Shown here: one piece after another, positions 51,361-60,078 of the stretch
Layout of the letters: each line of letters begins with the position of its first letter
Position numbering within the stretch: the stretch's first letter is position 1
Assembly (NCBI RefSeq): GCF_014041995.1
Contig: NZ_CP059492.1
Span: 1,922,001-1,986,000 of the forward strand
Direction: 5' to 3'
Length of the DNA stretch: 64,000 nucleotides
DNA from: Changpingibacter yushuensis
GTDB lineage: Bacteria > Actinomycetota > Actinomycetes > Actinomycetales > Actinomycetaceae
Notes under the pieces: generated by a model
What the model saw: the letters and a program-made list of their open reading frames with translations, nothing else
Databases searched by the model: none
What the model was told of the DNA's origin: nothing
Made by a program: the position numbers and the translations under genes

Positions 51361-51690
51361 ATTGTTGCCGCAAGGTGATTGCGGACTACCTCAAGTATGA
51401 AACCGCTCTCACACAGTCTTCAGAGATTACCCTGTGCATAGATCGATAGGCTGTCACGGGAACTTTACTTCGAAATCTAACTACGAAATGAGGACTCTGC
51501 TGAAGATCACCCGTATATATTATCCTCAGTATGAACCACACCACACATTACCGCTGCTGACGCCCACTACTGTTGATAAGGTAGTGCATTAGCACGGACG
51601 TGAAAGCGACATGGCAAGCAATTGCCTTCACCCGGCACGTTAGTCCCATTGAGAGCCTGTGCATGGAACTGGCAGAGGAGGATTCATCGC
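51361..51690. other. divergent promoter region of the surface protein and LuxR genes
   Basis: 330 bases, A+T-richer than neighbours, with repeated TACGAAAT/CTTCGAAAT around 51471-51490 and TATATATTATCC at 51512-51523. Must hold both promoters. No named operator can be supported. Confidence 0.45.
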
Positions 51691-54231
51691 ATGGAGCCCT
51701 TGCCTCATCATCTGCAAGCCATCCAATCCCCTATTCCGAAACCCAGACGAATTGGGATCTGGCACAACGGTAGAAACACTTGGAACACAGTGCAGAGGTA
51801 TGCCAATATCACGGACCTTAGCGACTTTCCAAGGCTCCTCGCCTTCTGCGCAGTGCCCGGATGGGGACGAACCACCGCATTGAGAGAGCTTAGGACACGC
51901 TTTCACGATGAGGGCAACAGTGTTATCTGGAGTGTCGATCGCGAAACCGTATCTGGCATCTTGAAATCATCCGACCACAAGGATCCGTGTGTACTGTTTA
52001 TCGACGACGTAATCTACACAGAACACGATCCACTCTGGCAGTCAATTCGCCAAGCAGCCGAGCGCAATCCACGCCTACGCGTCTATCTTTCCAGCATCGA
52101 TAATCCACCTGTTGACACTGACAAACTCCCTCAGTTCTCGGTGGTAAACGAAGACGGCCTTGCATTCAGTTCCTCCCAGTTGTCTGAGTTGGCAATTCTC
52201 AACTTTCCGGAAGCAGCTTCAGGTGCCCTAGCACTGGAAAAGCTGCCTGATTGCGGCACCCAACTTCTCGCCTACCCACTGGTAGCCCGGCAGATGTTTG
52301 ACGAAGTACTATCCACGGATCGTACTTCTGAATGGCGTCTGTTCACTTTTGCGCAGAATCTGGCGCCATTGGACTCACTTCGGTTGGTGCCAAGCCAGGT
52401 GTGGGAAACAAGCATTATGTTACAAACCCTTGCGCTTTCAAGCCGGTTTCGCCGTCTTTCCGCCCAAATCCTTGAGCGGGCGCTTCACTCATTTAGGGGG
52501 CGTAGCGGAGTGCATGCCAATGCTGAGATGATAAACGCCAGCCATCTACACTTCTACTTTCTACGGCTCAGGAACCTTCCAATGGGAACTCCTGCAGTGG
52601 AACACTCCACTGGGCAGCACGTGTTTGATTGGTCTCCACCTATATGGCAGGATCTAGTCACCTCCCCTTTGCCATCTATATTCCCCATCGAGGAAGCAGA
52701 TCTTCGCAAAGCGACTCTTGCCGCTGGTCACACGTCAATGGAGCTGTATTATCTGCTTATTGCTTCGGACTTTGAGAACGCCGAAACGATTGTTTCCAAG
52801 AATCTTCGCGAATACCTGCTCACGGCTGATCCTCTTCTCCAGTCGGTTATTCAACGCATCGCTTTGCGCGAAGTACAGGACCACCCTTTTCTTTCTCTTC
52901 TCGCAGTTGCACATAGATCACCTGGCCAGGCAACTCGGGAGTCTCGCGCAGCATTCAGGCGTGTAAAGGCAAAGCTGCCTCCCATACACGATCTTGACAG
53001 TATTGAGTCTCTGCGCATCTCAGTCGCGCGGGTAATCGCTGAGACTCTCATAGGAGACCGGGATAGTGCCTACAACAGTATTCATGAACTCTGGCGGCAA
53101 ATTGGACCCAATGCTACAGCAGAACTGTATTCGCAGATCTTCAACGACGAATCGCTCATCGATGAATGCGAATCATATTTATTCCTTGCCATTTGGGTGT
53201 GCGCTCAACTTGACGATTACGCTCATCTTCACCAGATTATTCCCTTTGCACGAAGAGTCTTGCGCCAGCCTCGGTATTCCAGAAACTACGACCACGCATT
53301 CTTGGACGCTATTGACCTATTGTTTGGAACAAGCAGCCTAGAGAACACAGACGAGATCTTCGGAAACGCCCGGATTCTTGCAATGGCTCACGTCGATATT
53401 GGCGACAATGATGGCGCGAGGGACCTCACCAGGGCGCGTTACCGAGAACTTGGATCCCAAATATTCAATACGGCCCGGCGAGCCCTAGTGATTCTGCTGC
53501 AAGCCATCACCGATCCACACCTGTTACCGAGTACAACAATTGCGGAAATCGTTGAGGCGGAACGAAATGACTGGATTGACTGGCGCTGTAGCCCCTTTGT
53601 AGCCGCGGCCGCGAGTTTTGCATACGTAACCCGCAGTGAATATGCCTCAGCAGCCAAAGTCCTTGAGACTTCCGTTCCTGACGATTGGTTTACCATCGTA
53701 GCATCTGCGGTGCTCAGTATTGCAACGGAAAACCCCGACCGAGCGATGGGTGAACTCTCCCGTTTGACGTCACATCCAGAGATGCCGCGCACACAGGCAA
53801 TTGAGGCAGTCCTTGCTGCGGCAGCCCATGCCCAACTGGGCAATACCAGTGCCTCAAACGCGAAGCTCGCCTCGCTAACGCAACTAGATAATCTGGGCCT
53901 TGCCAGATTCGCGTTCCGATTCCTCAGCGCCGAGGACTTCACACTTCTGTGCACCCATCGCAAGGACCTTCCACCAGTTATTGCGAACTACATGAAGGTT
54001 TGCAGCAAAGATCCACGTTTCAAGCGGTCGTATGTCAAAGCGAACCTCACAGACTCAGAGCACGCCGTACTGGTTCTTATCCGCGGTGGCTTGACCAATG
54101 CTCAGATTGCCGAACGTCGGGTGGTCAGCATCAACACCGTTCGCACTCAGGTGCGCCACATTCTCAGGAAGCTTGGAGCTGAGGACAGGCAGGAGGCAGT
54201 TGCGGCCGCAGAGCGCCAACAGCTTCTCTAG
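51691..54231 (+). CDS. LuxR-family regulator with N-terminal ATPase (LAL/MalT type)
   Basis: 846 residues. ATG 51691 has GAGGAGG 9 bases upstream; the frame is open from 51622. The N-terminal STAND-like ATPase has a degenerate P-loop FCAVPGWGRTTALRELR (Arg in place of the Lys) and Walker B DPCVLFIDDVIY. The long middle (about 250-770) is helical, TPR-like. The C-terminal helix-turn-helix is LTDSEHAVLVLIRGGLTNAQI AERRVVSINTVRTQVRHILR KLG, a normal GerE domain. Such proteins switch on when a ligand meets the ATPase. Its placement, divergent from the surface-protein gene, suggests control of that gene. The Lys-to-Arg change makes ATP hydrolysis uncertain. Confidence 0.88.
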   Translation: MEPLPHHLQAIQSPIPKPRRIGIWHNGRNTWNTVQRYANITDLSDFPRLLAFCAVPGWGRTTALRELRTRFHDEGNSVIWSVDRETVSGILKSSDHKDPCVLFIDDVIYTEHDPLWQSIRQAAERNPRLRVYLSSIDNPPVDTDKLPQFSVVNEDGLAFSSSQLSELAILNFPEAASGALALEKLPDCGTQLLAYPLVARQMFDEVLSTDRTSEWRLFTFAQNLAPLDSLRLVPSQVWETSIMLQTLALSSRFRRLSAQILERALHSFRGRSGVHANAEMINASHLHFYFLRLRNLPMGTPAVEHSTGQHVFDWSPPIWQDLVTSPLPSIFPIEEADLRKATLAAGHTSMELYYLLIASDFENAETIVSKNLREYLLTADPLLQSVIQRIALREVQDHPFLSLLAVAHRSPGQATRESRAAFRRVKAKLPPIHDLDSIESLRISVARVIAETLIGDRDSAYNSIHELWRQIGPNATAELYSQIFNDESLIDECESYLFLAIWVCAQLDDYAHLHQIIPFARRVLRQPRYSRNYDHAFLDAIDLLFGTSSLENTDEIFGNARILAMAHVDIGDNDGARDLTRARYRELGSQIFNTARRALVILLQAITDPHLLPSTTIAEIVEAERNDWIDWRCSPFVAAAASFAYVTRSEYASAAKVLETSVPDDWFTIVASAVLSIATENPDRAMGELSRLTSHPEMPRTQAIEAVLAAAAHAQLGNTSASNAKLASLTQLDNLGLARFAFRFLSAEDFTLLCTHRKDLPPVIANYMKVCSKDPRFKRSYVKANLTDSEHAVLVLIRGGLTNAQIAERRVVSINTVRTQVRHILRKLGAEDRQEAVAAAERQQLL

Positions 54232-54689
54232 GCACGCGATCCAGCTTCACTGCGCAACACGAGCTCCCCTCGTTGATCAGCACATGGCGTTCACACCGAG
54301 CAGAAGCTCCTTCTTCGAGATCTAGATTCCCAACAAACGGGCGGCTCCCACACTTCTTGCTTCGCGAATGGCGCACGATGTTATGCCTGGCCTAGTAATT
54401 GGCGCGCTCTGCCGCGACTTTGTGACCGCGGATCCTGTGCTCCATCTTTATGCTTCATGCATTAGGCCGCGGGAATTACGTAAAGGGGTACTGGCAGGAT
54501 CTGTATCGGCTCCGGTGCCGCGCTGCAGGATGGTTGTATGGAGTTCAATGCAACGTGGAAGAGCTCCCATGCGTGAAGTCGTCACGTATGGCCATAGTGC
54601 CCTCCCGGTGATCGAACGCACAGCTCACGAAAGAACGCTGTGCACCAAGGCTGCACGAACTATCCAACTACAATCTCACAAGGAGAATC
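54232..54689. other. intergenic stretch with no supported gene
   Basis: 458 bases. A frame of 122 codons at 54368 has no ribosome site and no familiar sequence. A 12-codon frame MEFNATWKSSHA (54539) may be a gene remnant. The ribosome site AAGGAG before 54690 belongs to the next gene. Confidence 0.4.
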
Positions 54690-55064
54690 ATGACTTCGTG
54701 GAACACCGACCAAATCGAGAAGATCGCTCGAACTGACGATCTCCACATCGCCCCCTACCGTGCCGACGGAGTCACGCCCGGCACACTGACTTGGATTTGG
54801 TCGGTGGTAGTTGACAGGCGCCTGTTCGTTCGCGCATATAGCGGTATCAACGGGCGCTGGTACGCATCTGCAGTTGCGCAGCGCGCCGGGATCATCACCG
54901 CCGCTGGTAACGAATACCAGGTTGAGTTCACGCCTATTGACGAGCACCAACTGGGCTTACGCATCGACGCCGCCTATAACACCAAGTATGCGGGAAGCCC
55001 CTACCTTCCACTCATGGTTGCGCCAGGCCCAAAGGCCGCCTCAGTCGAAATCACCCCGCGATAG
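54690..55064 (+). CDS. DUF2255-family protein
   Basis: 124 residues, full length: MTSWNTDQIEKIARTDDLHI APYRADGV, then WIWSVVVDRRLFVRAYSGING RWYASAVAQRAGII and a final VAPGPKAASVEITPR. The pattern matches DUF2255, small proteins with a split-barrel-like fold related to nitroreductase/pyridoxamine-phosphate-oxidase types; the activity is unknown. AAGGAGAATC precedes ATG 54690. Confidence 0.85.
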   Translation: MTSWNTDQIEKIARTDDLHIAPYRADGVTPGTLTWIWSVVVDRRLFVRAYSGINGRWYASAVAQRAGIITAAGNEYQVEFTPIDEHQLGLRIDAAYNTKYAGSPYLPLMVAPGPKAASVEITPR

Positions 55065-55207
55065 CAGGACGCGGTAGGAAACGCTGGGTGCCTTGAGGTT
55101 GTATTTCACTCGAACTGAGGCGCGTGCATGTTCCGTGTATACGCGACAGGTGGTGGCACAGTGGCGAGTATTCCCGTTACATACGCATGTTCTGTGTAGA
55201 ACGGTTC

Positions 55208-55237
55208 GGCGTTAACATGATGCGTCATGTTAACGCC
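55208..55237. promoter_or_regulatory. 30-base perfect inverted repeat upstream of the enolase gene
   Basis: Arms GGCGTTAACATGA and TCATGTTAACGCC around TGCG. It is 150 bp before the enolase start and 143 bp after DUF2255. With no T run it may be an operator or terminator; the G+C-poor centre GTTAACATGA favours protein binding. Confidence 0.6.
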
Positions 55238-55386
55238 ACGCTGCAGCAGCGGTATGCTGGACACACGGCGATGGAACCCGCCGGGGCTTGCATGCCCGAA
55301 CCGCCAGACGGCTGATGGTGCCTATCCACTGTGTGTGGATGTGGCATGAGGCCGTCGTCTCGCACACTATGTAGAGAGAGTGCGAG

Positions 55387-56661
55387 ATGACTCATCCCAT
55401 CATTCAATCTGTGAGTGCCCTAGAGATACTTGACTCTAGGGCCCGCCCCACCGTCGCTGTGAAGCTCATTCTTGATGATGGCTCCGTAGCAACAGCCCAA
55501 GTTCCTTCCGGCGCCTCAACCGGTGTGCGCGAAGCTACGGAATTGCGCGACGGCGATCCCGCGCGATACGCCGGAGCTGGCGTTTTGAAAGCCGTGGCAA
55601 ACGTAGAAGGTGAGATCGCGGACGTCGTCGTCGGAAGAGATTTCGCGTCGCTCGAAGACCTAGACCAGACACTGATAAATCTGGATGGAACAAGCAACAA
55701 AGCACGTCTAGGAGCAAACGCCATACTCGGCGTCTCGATGGCATACGCGAGGGCGCTCGCGGGTGCTACGGGGGTGGAGCTCGTGGATTACCTACCGCGA
55801 ATCAGCGGCCAAGGCCGGCGCCTCCCCGTTCCGTGCTTCAACGTGCTGAACGGCGGCGTCCATGCGCCAAATCCGCTCGATTTCCAGGAGTTCATGGTAT
55901 CGCCTGTCGGCGCACCGGATATAGCTGAAGCAGTGCGCGCTGGCGCGGAAGTCTATAGTTGCCTCAGGCGGAGACTCGCCGATTCCGGATTCGCCACCGG
56001 GTTGGGCGACGAAGGTGGATTCGCCCCGGCACTGCACGAACCAGAGGAAGCCTTGGCGTTACTCGTGGCAGCCATTGAGGATGCGGGATACACGGCCGGG
56101 AGGGATGGCGTGGCTATCGCAATGGATCCGGCGTCTTCAGAGTTCCACCAGAACGATGGCACTTATCGCGTGAATGGGCAAGAGTTCAGCTCCGAGGACA
56201 TGATCGAAAGATATGCGCTCATGGTGGAGAAGTATCCCGTGTGGCTCTTGGAGGATGGGCTTGCTCAAGACGATTGGGATGGCTGGAAGGCCCTCACAGA
56301 TCGGCTTGGGGACCGCATCGAGCTGGTGGGAGACGATCTATTCTGCACAAATCCGGCGATCATTGCCGAAGGGATATCGAAGGGAGTGGCCAACGCTTCT
56401 CTCATTAAGCTCAATCAGATTGGCACAGTCTCTGAGACTCTTGAAGCAATGAGGGTGTGCGCTGGAGCTGGGTATCGCCAATTCATGTCACACAGGTCTG
56501 GCGAGACCCCCGATACGTTTATTGCGGACCTAGCAGTTGCAACAGGATGCGGGCACATCAAGACCGGGGCTCCCGCACGCGGCGAACGTGTTGCCAAATA
56601 CAACCGATTGATTGAGATTGCCGCAAATCACCAGGACTTGCCTTTTGGATTAGGTGAGTAG
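55387..56661 (+). CDS. eno: enolase family protein, divergent paralogue
   Basis: 424 residues, full enolase length. Conserved landmarks: PSGASTGVREATELRDGD, FNVLNGGVHAPNPLDFQEFM, GLGDEGGFAP, LEDGLAQDDWDGW, VGDDLFCTN, the catalytic Lys in SLIKLNQIGT, SHRSGETPDTFIADLA and KTGAPARGERVAKYNRL. Differences from housekeeping enolases: SRARPTVAV for SRGNPTVEV and AMDPASSEFH for DVAASEFY, VHAPNPLDF for VHADNNVDF/NN. Catalytic residues are kept, so it probably has enolase activity. The chromosomal eno usually sits by divIC; I cannot see whether another copy exists. Possibly horizontally acquired. ATG 55387. Confidence 0.85.
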   Translation: MTHPIIQSVSALEILDSRARPTVAVKLILDDGSVATAQVPSGASTGVREATELRDGDPARYAGAGVLKAVANVEGEIADVVVGRDFASLEDLDQTLINLDGTSNKARLGANAILGVSMAYARALAGATGVELVDYLPRISGQGRRLPVPCFNVLNGGVHAPNPLDFQEFMVSPVGAPDIAEAVRAGAEVYSCLRRRLADSGFATGLGDEGGFAPALHEPEEALALLVAAIEDAGYTAGRDGVAIAMDPASSEFHQNDGTYRVNGQEFSSEDMIERYALMVEKYPVWLLEDGLAQDDWDGWKALTDRLGDRIELVGDDLFCTNPAIIAEGISKGVANASLIKLNQIGTVSETLEAMRVCAGAGYRQFMSHRSGETPDTFIADLAVATGCGHIKTGAPARGERVAKYNRLIEIAANHQDLPFGLGE

Positions 56662-56663
56662 GA

Positions 56664-56711
56664 TGGCGCGGCCACGCGTTAGGTACGTGAACTGGCGCGG
56701 CCACGTTAGGT
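56664..56711. repeat. short direct repeat after the enolase gene
   Basis: TGGCGCGGCCACG followed by TTAGGT occurs at about 56664 and 56692, the first copy with two extra bases. No feature explains it. Confidence 0.5.
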
Positions 56712-56729
56712 GACTTGGCCAGCAAGGTG

Positions 56730-56774
56730 CCTCTGCCCTCGAGTTAGTAGTCAGAGCCAACCCGAGGGCAGAGG
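56730..56774. terminator. hairpin between enolase and the oxidoreductase
   Basis: Stem CCTCTGCCCTCG/CGAGGGCAGAGG with a 21-nt loop that can itself pair GTTAG. Between two convergent genes. Confidence 0.75.
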
Positions 56775-56919
56775 TACATAATCGTCTACAATCGTGCGTA
56801 CTCAATCGAAGAGTGCGGTGTAGGTGGCCCAGCCGGCATCCGTCAGCAGACAGGTAGATGCTGAGCGGCTAACCACCAAAGGCCTGCGTGGCCTCGAAAG
56901 ATCAGCTCGCGCGCCAGGG

Positions 56920-57570
56920 TCAGTACGCCACGGTGAATCGTGCGCGGCGATGGGCCGGAGTTTCGATTTCGTTGACGATCGCGAGCGCAAGGTCCGCACC
57001 AGAGATATTCGAATCGCCGTTGGCGTCAACGAGCAGAACATCGCCGCCCACCCGGAACACACCCGTGGCTTCGCCAGGAACCCAAGCACCGAAACCGCCT
57101 GCGGGGCTGACGAAGAACCAGTCGAGCGATTCATCGCTTGCGCGCAGATCATCTAACACTCCGGTGAGTTCGGCCGCTTCCGCCTTGAACCCATCCGGGA
57201 AACCGTCAGTTTCCGCAACCTTCGGGCCACCTTCGGCAACGAGCAGTGAACCGGCGCCACCTACAACGCCGAACCGCACGCCGTTCTTCGCTGCCAGCTC
57301 AGCCACTTCACCCTCGATTGAACGAAGCTTGCCGGCGCCTTCAAGCGCTCCGCGTGGCGAAAGTGCGGAAACGACGACGTCGGCCCCCACTACCGCTTGT
57401 TCAAGTAGCGAGGATTCAAGGACGTCTCCGGTTTGATAGTTAACGCCTTCAACGCGAGTTGCGGGAAGCGTGCGGCTGTAGGAAACAACTTCGTGCCCTT
57501 TGCCTGCTGCCACAGCCACAATGTTGCTGCCTGCGTATCCGGTTCCGCCCAGAACGACGATTCGTGCCAT
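56920..57570 (-). CDS. NAD(P)H-binding oxidoreductase (atypical SDR, YwnB-like)
   Basis: 216 residues from ATG 57570 (AAGGAGAATC upstream); the frame is open to 57720. Rossmann motif IVVLGGTGYAGSNIVAVAAG (Gly-x-x-Gly-x-x-Gly), then ADVVVSALSP, and VVGGAGSLL in place of the active-site YxxxK of true SDRs. Members of this NAD(P)-binding group are often induced under redox stress. Divergent from the HxlR gene, with which it shares an operator region, so probably its target. Confidence 0.88.
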   Translation of the reverse strand: MARIVVLGGTGYAGSNIVAVAAGKGHEVVSYSRTLPATRVEGVNYQTGDVLESSLLEQAVVGADVVVSALSPRGALEGAGKLRSIEGEVAELAAKNGVRFGVVGGAGSLLVAEGGPKVAETDGFPDGFKAEAAELTGVLDDLRASDESLDWFFVSPAGGFGAWVPGEATGVFRVGGDVLLVDANGDSNISGADLALAIVNEIETPAHRRARFTVAY

Positions 57571-57662
57571 TTTGATTCTCCTTGTTCGGATTGGTGGGGT
57601 GCGGGAAGGGCATCTCAGCGACCGAGCGGCTAAGCGAGGGTTCCTTCTCACGACGTCATTAG

Positions 57663-57732
57663 TTACCATAGAAGAGTTACCATCTGCTGGTAAGTAGGCA
57701 CTTTCTGGTAACCATGGCACAATCAGGTAACG
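57663..57732. promoter_or_regulatory. clustered HxlR-type operator half-sites
   Basis: TTACCA at 57663, TTACCA at 57677 facing TGGTAA at 57688 (palindrome with 5-base spacer), TGGTAACCA at 57706 and AGGTAAC at 57725. Five half-sites in 70 bp between two divergent genes. The last lies just before the HxlR start, so autoregulation is likely. Confidence 0.75.
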
Positions 57733-57742
57733 GAGACGTCAC

Positions 57743-58135
57743 ATGTCAGAACCACAATGGGATCCATACGTGAGGGATTGCCCCACACGCCAGCTTCTGG
57801 ATCGCATCGGAGATCGGTGGACGGTGCTTATCATTGGCACTTTGCAGGCGGGACCACTCCGGTTTTCACAGATTGCTCGCCAAGTGGACGGCGTCTCGCA
57901 GAAGATGCTCACGCAGACTTTGCGCGCACTTGAGAATGACGGGCTGGTGACTCGCACTGTTTTTGCAGAAGTTCCACCGCGAGTTGAATACGAACTAACA
58001 CCGTTGGGGCTCACGCTTCGCGAGCCGCTTAAAGCGCTCGAGGAGTGGGCAACGGCGAACATGTCTCAGGTCCTTGCGGCCCGGAACCGGAACACCAAGC
58101 AAGATCTCACAGAGCCCATCCTCGCGAACGTGTGA
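57743..58135 (+). CDS. HxlR-family transcriptional regulator
   Basis: 130 residues. Winged helix: the Cys in RDCPTRQLLDRIGDRWTVL is the family thiol near the N-terminus, followed by LRFSQIARQVDGVSQKMLTQ TLRALENDGLVTR and YELTPLGLTL. HxlR proteins with the single N-terminal Cys often sense electrophiles or disulphide stress. It faces the NAD(P)H oxidoreductase with shared operators. Its stop lies within the first unit of the 20-bp repeat array. Confidence 0.93.
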   Translation: MSEPQWDPYVRDCPTRQLLDRIGDRWTVLIIGTLQAGPLRFSQIARQVDGVSQKMLTQTLRALENDGLVTRTVFAEVPPRVEYELTPLGLTLREPLKALEEWATANMSQVLAARNRNTKQDLTEPILANV

Positions 58136-58251
58136 GCGGGTTGGTGCACGTCTGAGTGGTTTGGTGTACGTGTGAACGGTCTGGTGTACGTGTGAACGGT
58201 TTGGTGTACGTGTGAACGGTCTGGTGTACGTCTGAGTCGTTTGATGTAGAG
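58132..58251. repeat. six tandem 20-bp repeats
   Basis: Units start at 58132, 58152, 58172, 58192, 58212 and 58232. The consensus is GTGAACGGTYTGGTGTACGT; units 3 to 5 are near-identical and units 1, 2 and 6 diverged. The array begins in the last codons of the HxlR gene and ends 28 bp before the dihydrofolate-reductase-like gene. Confidence 0.9.
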
Positions 58252-58278
58252 GTGAAGCTCGGTTGAAAGGAACGATCG

Positions 58279-59001
58279 ATGCGCAAGGTTACATACTCAA
58301 TGTCCGCCTCAGCGGATGGCTATATCTACGGCCCCGACGGCGATTTTCAGTGGTCCGTACCCAACGAACAGATCTTCAACCTAGCCACCGATGAGGTACG
58401 CAGAGCATCGGTCCATCTCCTTGGCCGTCGCCTATACGAATCGATGCTGTTTTGGGAGAACGACGCCGACGACGACGCGTTAGGCTTTTCCACCCAAGAG
58501 TTCGCGCGGTTGTGGCGCGGTCTGCCGAAGCTCGTCTTCTCGCACTCCCTCACATCGGTTGCGGGCAATGCGAGGCTGGCTACGGGCACTCTGGCACAGG
58601 AGATCGAAAGGCTTCGGTCCGAACCTGGCGCTGGCGATATTGCGATTGGTGGAGCCACACTTGCAGCGCAGGCGGTTGAGCTGGGGCTCATTGACGAATA
58701 CCGGCTAAGGATCTATCCCGTGCTGGTTGGCGGCAGTGTCCCCTATTTTCCACATGGAGGAAACCGCGCCAATCTGGAACTTCTTGAGGTCCGCGCGCTC
58801 GAGATGGGCGTTGTGTATGTGCGCTACGGCAGGGTGAACTGGAGGCCAAAACCGAGCGACATGAGAAGGGATCACTCTTCGAACGAAGCGATCAGCCTCT
58901 CGACTCGCGTTCGGATCTCCTCGCGGATCGGCCGCACGAACTCGATTCCTTGGCCCGCCGGATCCTCCACAATCCAGTCCTCGTATCGCTTACCGGGGTA
59001 G
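58279..59001 (+). CDS. dihydrofolate-reductase-like (RibD C-terminal) protein with read-through tail
   Basis: 240 codons. Residues 1-190 are a complete RibD_C domain: KVTYSMSASADGYIYGPDGD F, LLGRRLYESM, GDIAIGGATLAAQAVELGLI DEYRLRIYPVLVGGSVPYFP (broken here) and VVYVRYGRV. Family members stop near residue 190. The last 50 residues (NWRPKPSDMRRDHSSNEAIS and on) are read from DNA antisense to arsC and do not look like protein. The natural stop seems lost, so the 3' end may have been replaced when the arsC segment joined. Ribosome site AAAGGA before ATG 58279. Predicted to be a reductase of unknown substrate. Confidence 0.82.
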   Translation: MRKVTYSMSASADGYIYGPDGDFQWSVPNEQIFNLATDEVRRASVHLLGRRLYESMLFWENDADDDALGFSTQEFARLWRGLPKLVFSHSLTSVAGNARLATGTLAQEIERLRSEPGAGDIAIGGATLAAQAVELGLIDEYRLRIYPVLVGGSVPYFPHGGNRANLELLEVRALEMGVVYVRYGRVNWRPKPSDMRRDHSSNEAISLSTRVRISSRIGRTNSIPWPAGSSTIQSSYRLPG

Positions 59002-59276
59002 ATAGGGCAGGTATCACCGCAACCCATCGTAATTACCACATCTGAAGCCTGAACAGCATCAGCGGTGAGGACCTTGGGCTCTTCAGCAGTAATATCGATT
59101 CCAACCTCTCTCATGGCTTCCACAGCCATCGGGTTGATGCGATCCGCAGGCAACGAACCGGCCGAACGAACCTCAACGCCATCTCCCGCAAGATCCCGGA
59201 GAAAGCCAGCTGCCATCTGCGAGCGGCCGGCGTTGTGCACGCACACAAACAGCACAGAAGGTTTGGTATCAGACAT
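58872..59276 (-). CDS. arsC: arsenate reductase (low-molecular-weight phosphatase type)
   Basis: 134 residues from ATG 59276. The phosphatase loop is CVHNAGRS (CX5RS), with the general-acid DPAG in IVEDPAGQGIEF, and MGCGDTCPIYPGKRYEDWIV carries the paired Cys. This matches the actinobacterial arsenate reductases that work with mycothiol/mycoredoxin or thioredoxin. No arsB, ACR3 or arsR is nearby. Its 3' end is overlapped for 130 bp by the tail of the convergent RibD-like frame. Confidence 0.92.
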   Translation of the reverse strand: MSDTKPSVLFVCVHNAGRSQMAAGFLRDLAGDGVEVRSAGSLPADRINPMAVEAMREVGIDITAEEPKVLTADAVQASDVVITMGCGDTCPIYPGKRYEDWIVEDPAGQGIEFVRPIREEIRTRVERLIASFEE

Positions 59277-59333
59277 GATCGAACTCTTCTCCCGAGCGAA
59301 TCTGGCTCTTGCAGTATATCCAACCAAACCTTG

Positions 59334-59900
59334 CTAGTCCTGTTCCGAGCGCGAGCTGATCATCGCCCAAGCGTACGTACATCCCACGATGGCATGCAGC
59401 AGGGCACCGGCGGAAACAGCCGTCATGCCGATAGATCCGAGGAAGCCCAGCCCCTCTATTCGTCCGAACACTATGAGGGGAAGCCCGGTCATGAGAATTG
59501 CTGTGCGGACTTTGCCAAGATAACTCACGCCCGGCCGGTACTTGCCACGGAAGATGAGAAAGATAAACGCCAACGTCAGGTCAGTCAGGACTATGACCCA
59601 GCCGATCCAGGAAGGAATATGCTGTCCCACCACAAGAAAGACGGCGATCAGCGCCACACCCAAGCGGTCCGCGATCGGGTCGATAACTTCCCCGACTCTG
59701 CTGACCTGATTGAATCTCCGGGCAATGAATCCATCACACCAATCGGTTGCGCCAAAAACAACCAGCAGGACTGCCGAAAGAACTGGGTCACCATCAACCG
59801 TGAAGAGGTAGCAGATAGGCAGTAACAGCAAGAGCCTCACAACGGTGATGATGTTCGGTACCGTCAACCAGTCGGATCGACTCAGCGCTTGCCTGTCCAT
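59334..59900 (-). CDS. CDP-alcohol phosphatidyltransferase
   Basis: 188 residues from ATG 59900 with GTGGAG upstream; a GTG at 59909 is also in frame. The metal-binding motif D-x2-DG-x2-AR-x8-G-x3-D-x3-D is exact: DWCDGFIARRFNQVSRVGEV IDPIADR spans it. Five or six membrane segments. Short, PgsA-like form with PNIITVVRLLLLLP; probably makes a phosphatidylglycerol- or cardiolipin-type lipid, and is a second copy besides the essential pgsA, which lies elsewhere in actinobacteria. Confidence 0.9.
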   Translation of the reverse strand: MDRQALSRSDWLTVPNIITVVRLLLLLPICYLFTVDGDPVLSAVLLVVFGATDWCDGFIARRFNQVSRVGEVIDPIADRLGVALIAVFLVVGQHIPSWIGWVIVLTDLTLAFIFLIFRGKYRPGVSYLGKVRTAILMTGLPLIVFGRIEGLGFLGSIGMTAVSAGALLHAIVGCTYAWAMISSRSEQD

Positions 59901-60078
59901 GTTCTCCACTTTCGTTCGGCTGGCTACAGCCTACTCAAGAAGTGTTCCAAGCATGGCATCCACGCTGGAGTCGAAGCCGCGCGCCGATGCTGAGCGATCG
60001 TTCAAGGGCACGCGGACCAAGTTGAGCCGACGACGAGCAACGAAGATTCATGCGCTCGTCCTCTCTCACGGTGACTTT

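Noticed and set aside
54368-54736. 122-codon plus frame before DUF2255
   Set aside because: No ribosome site, overlaps the DUF2255 start, and shows no recognisable motif.
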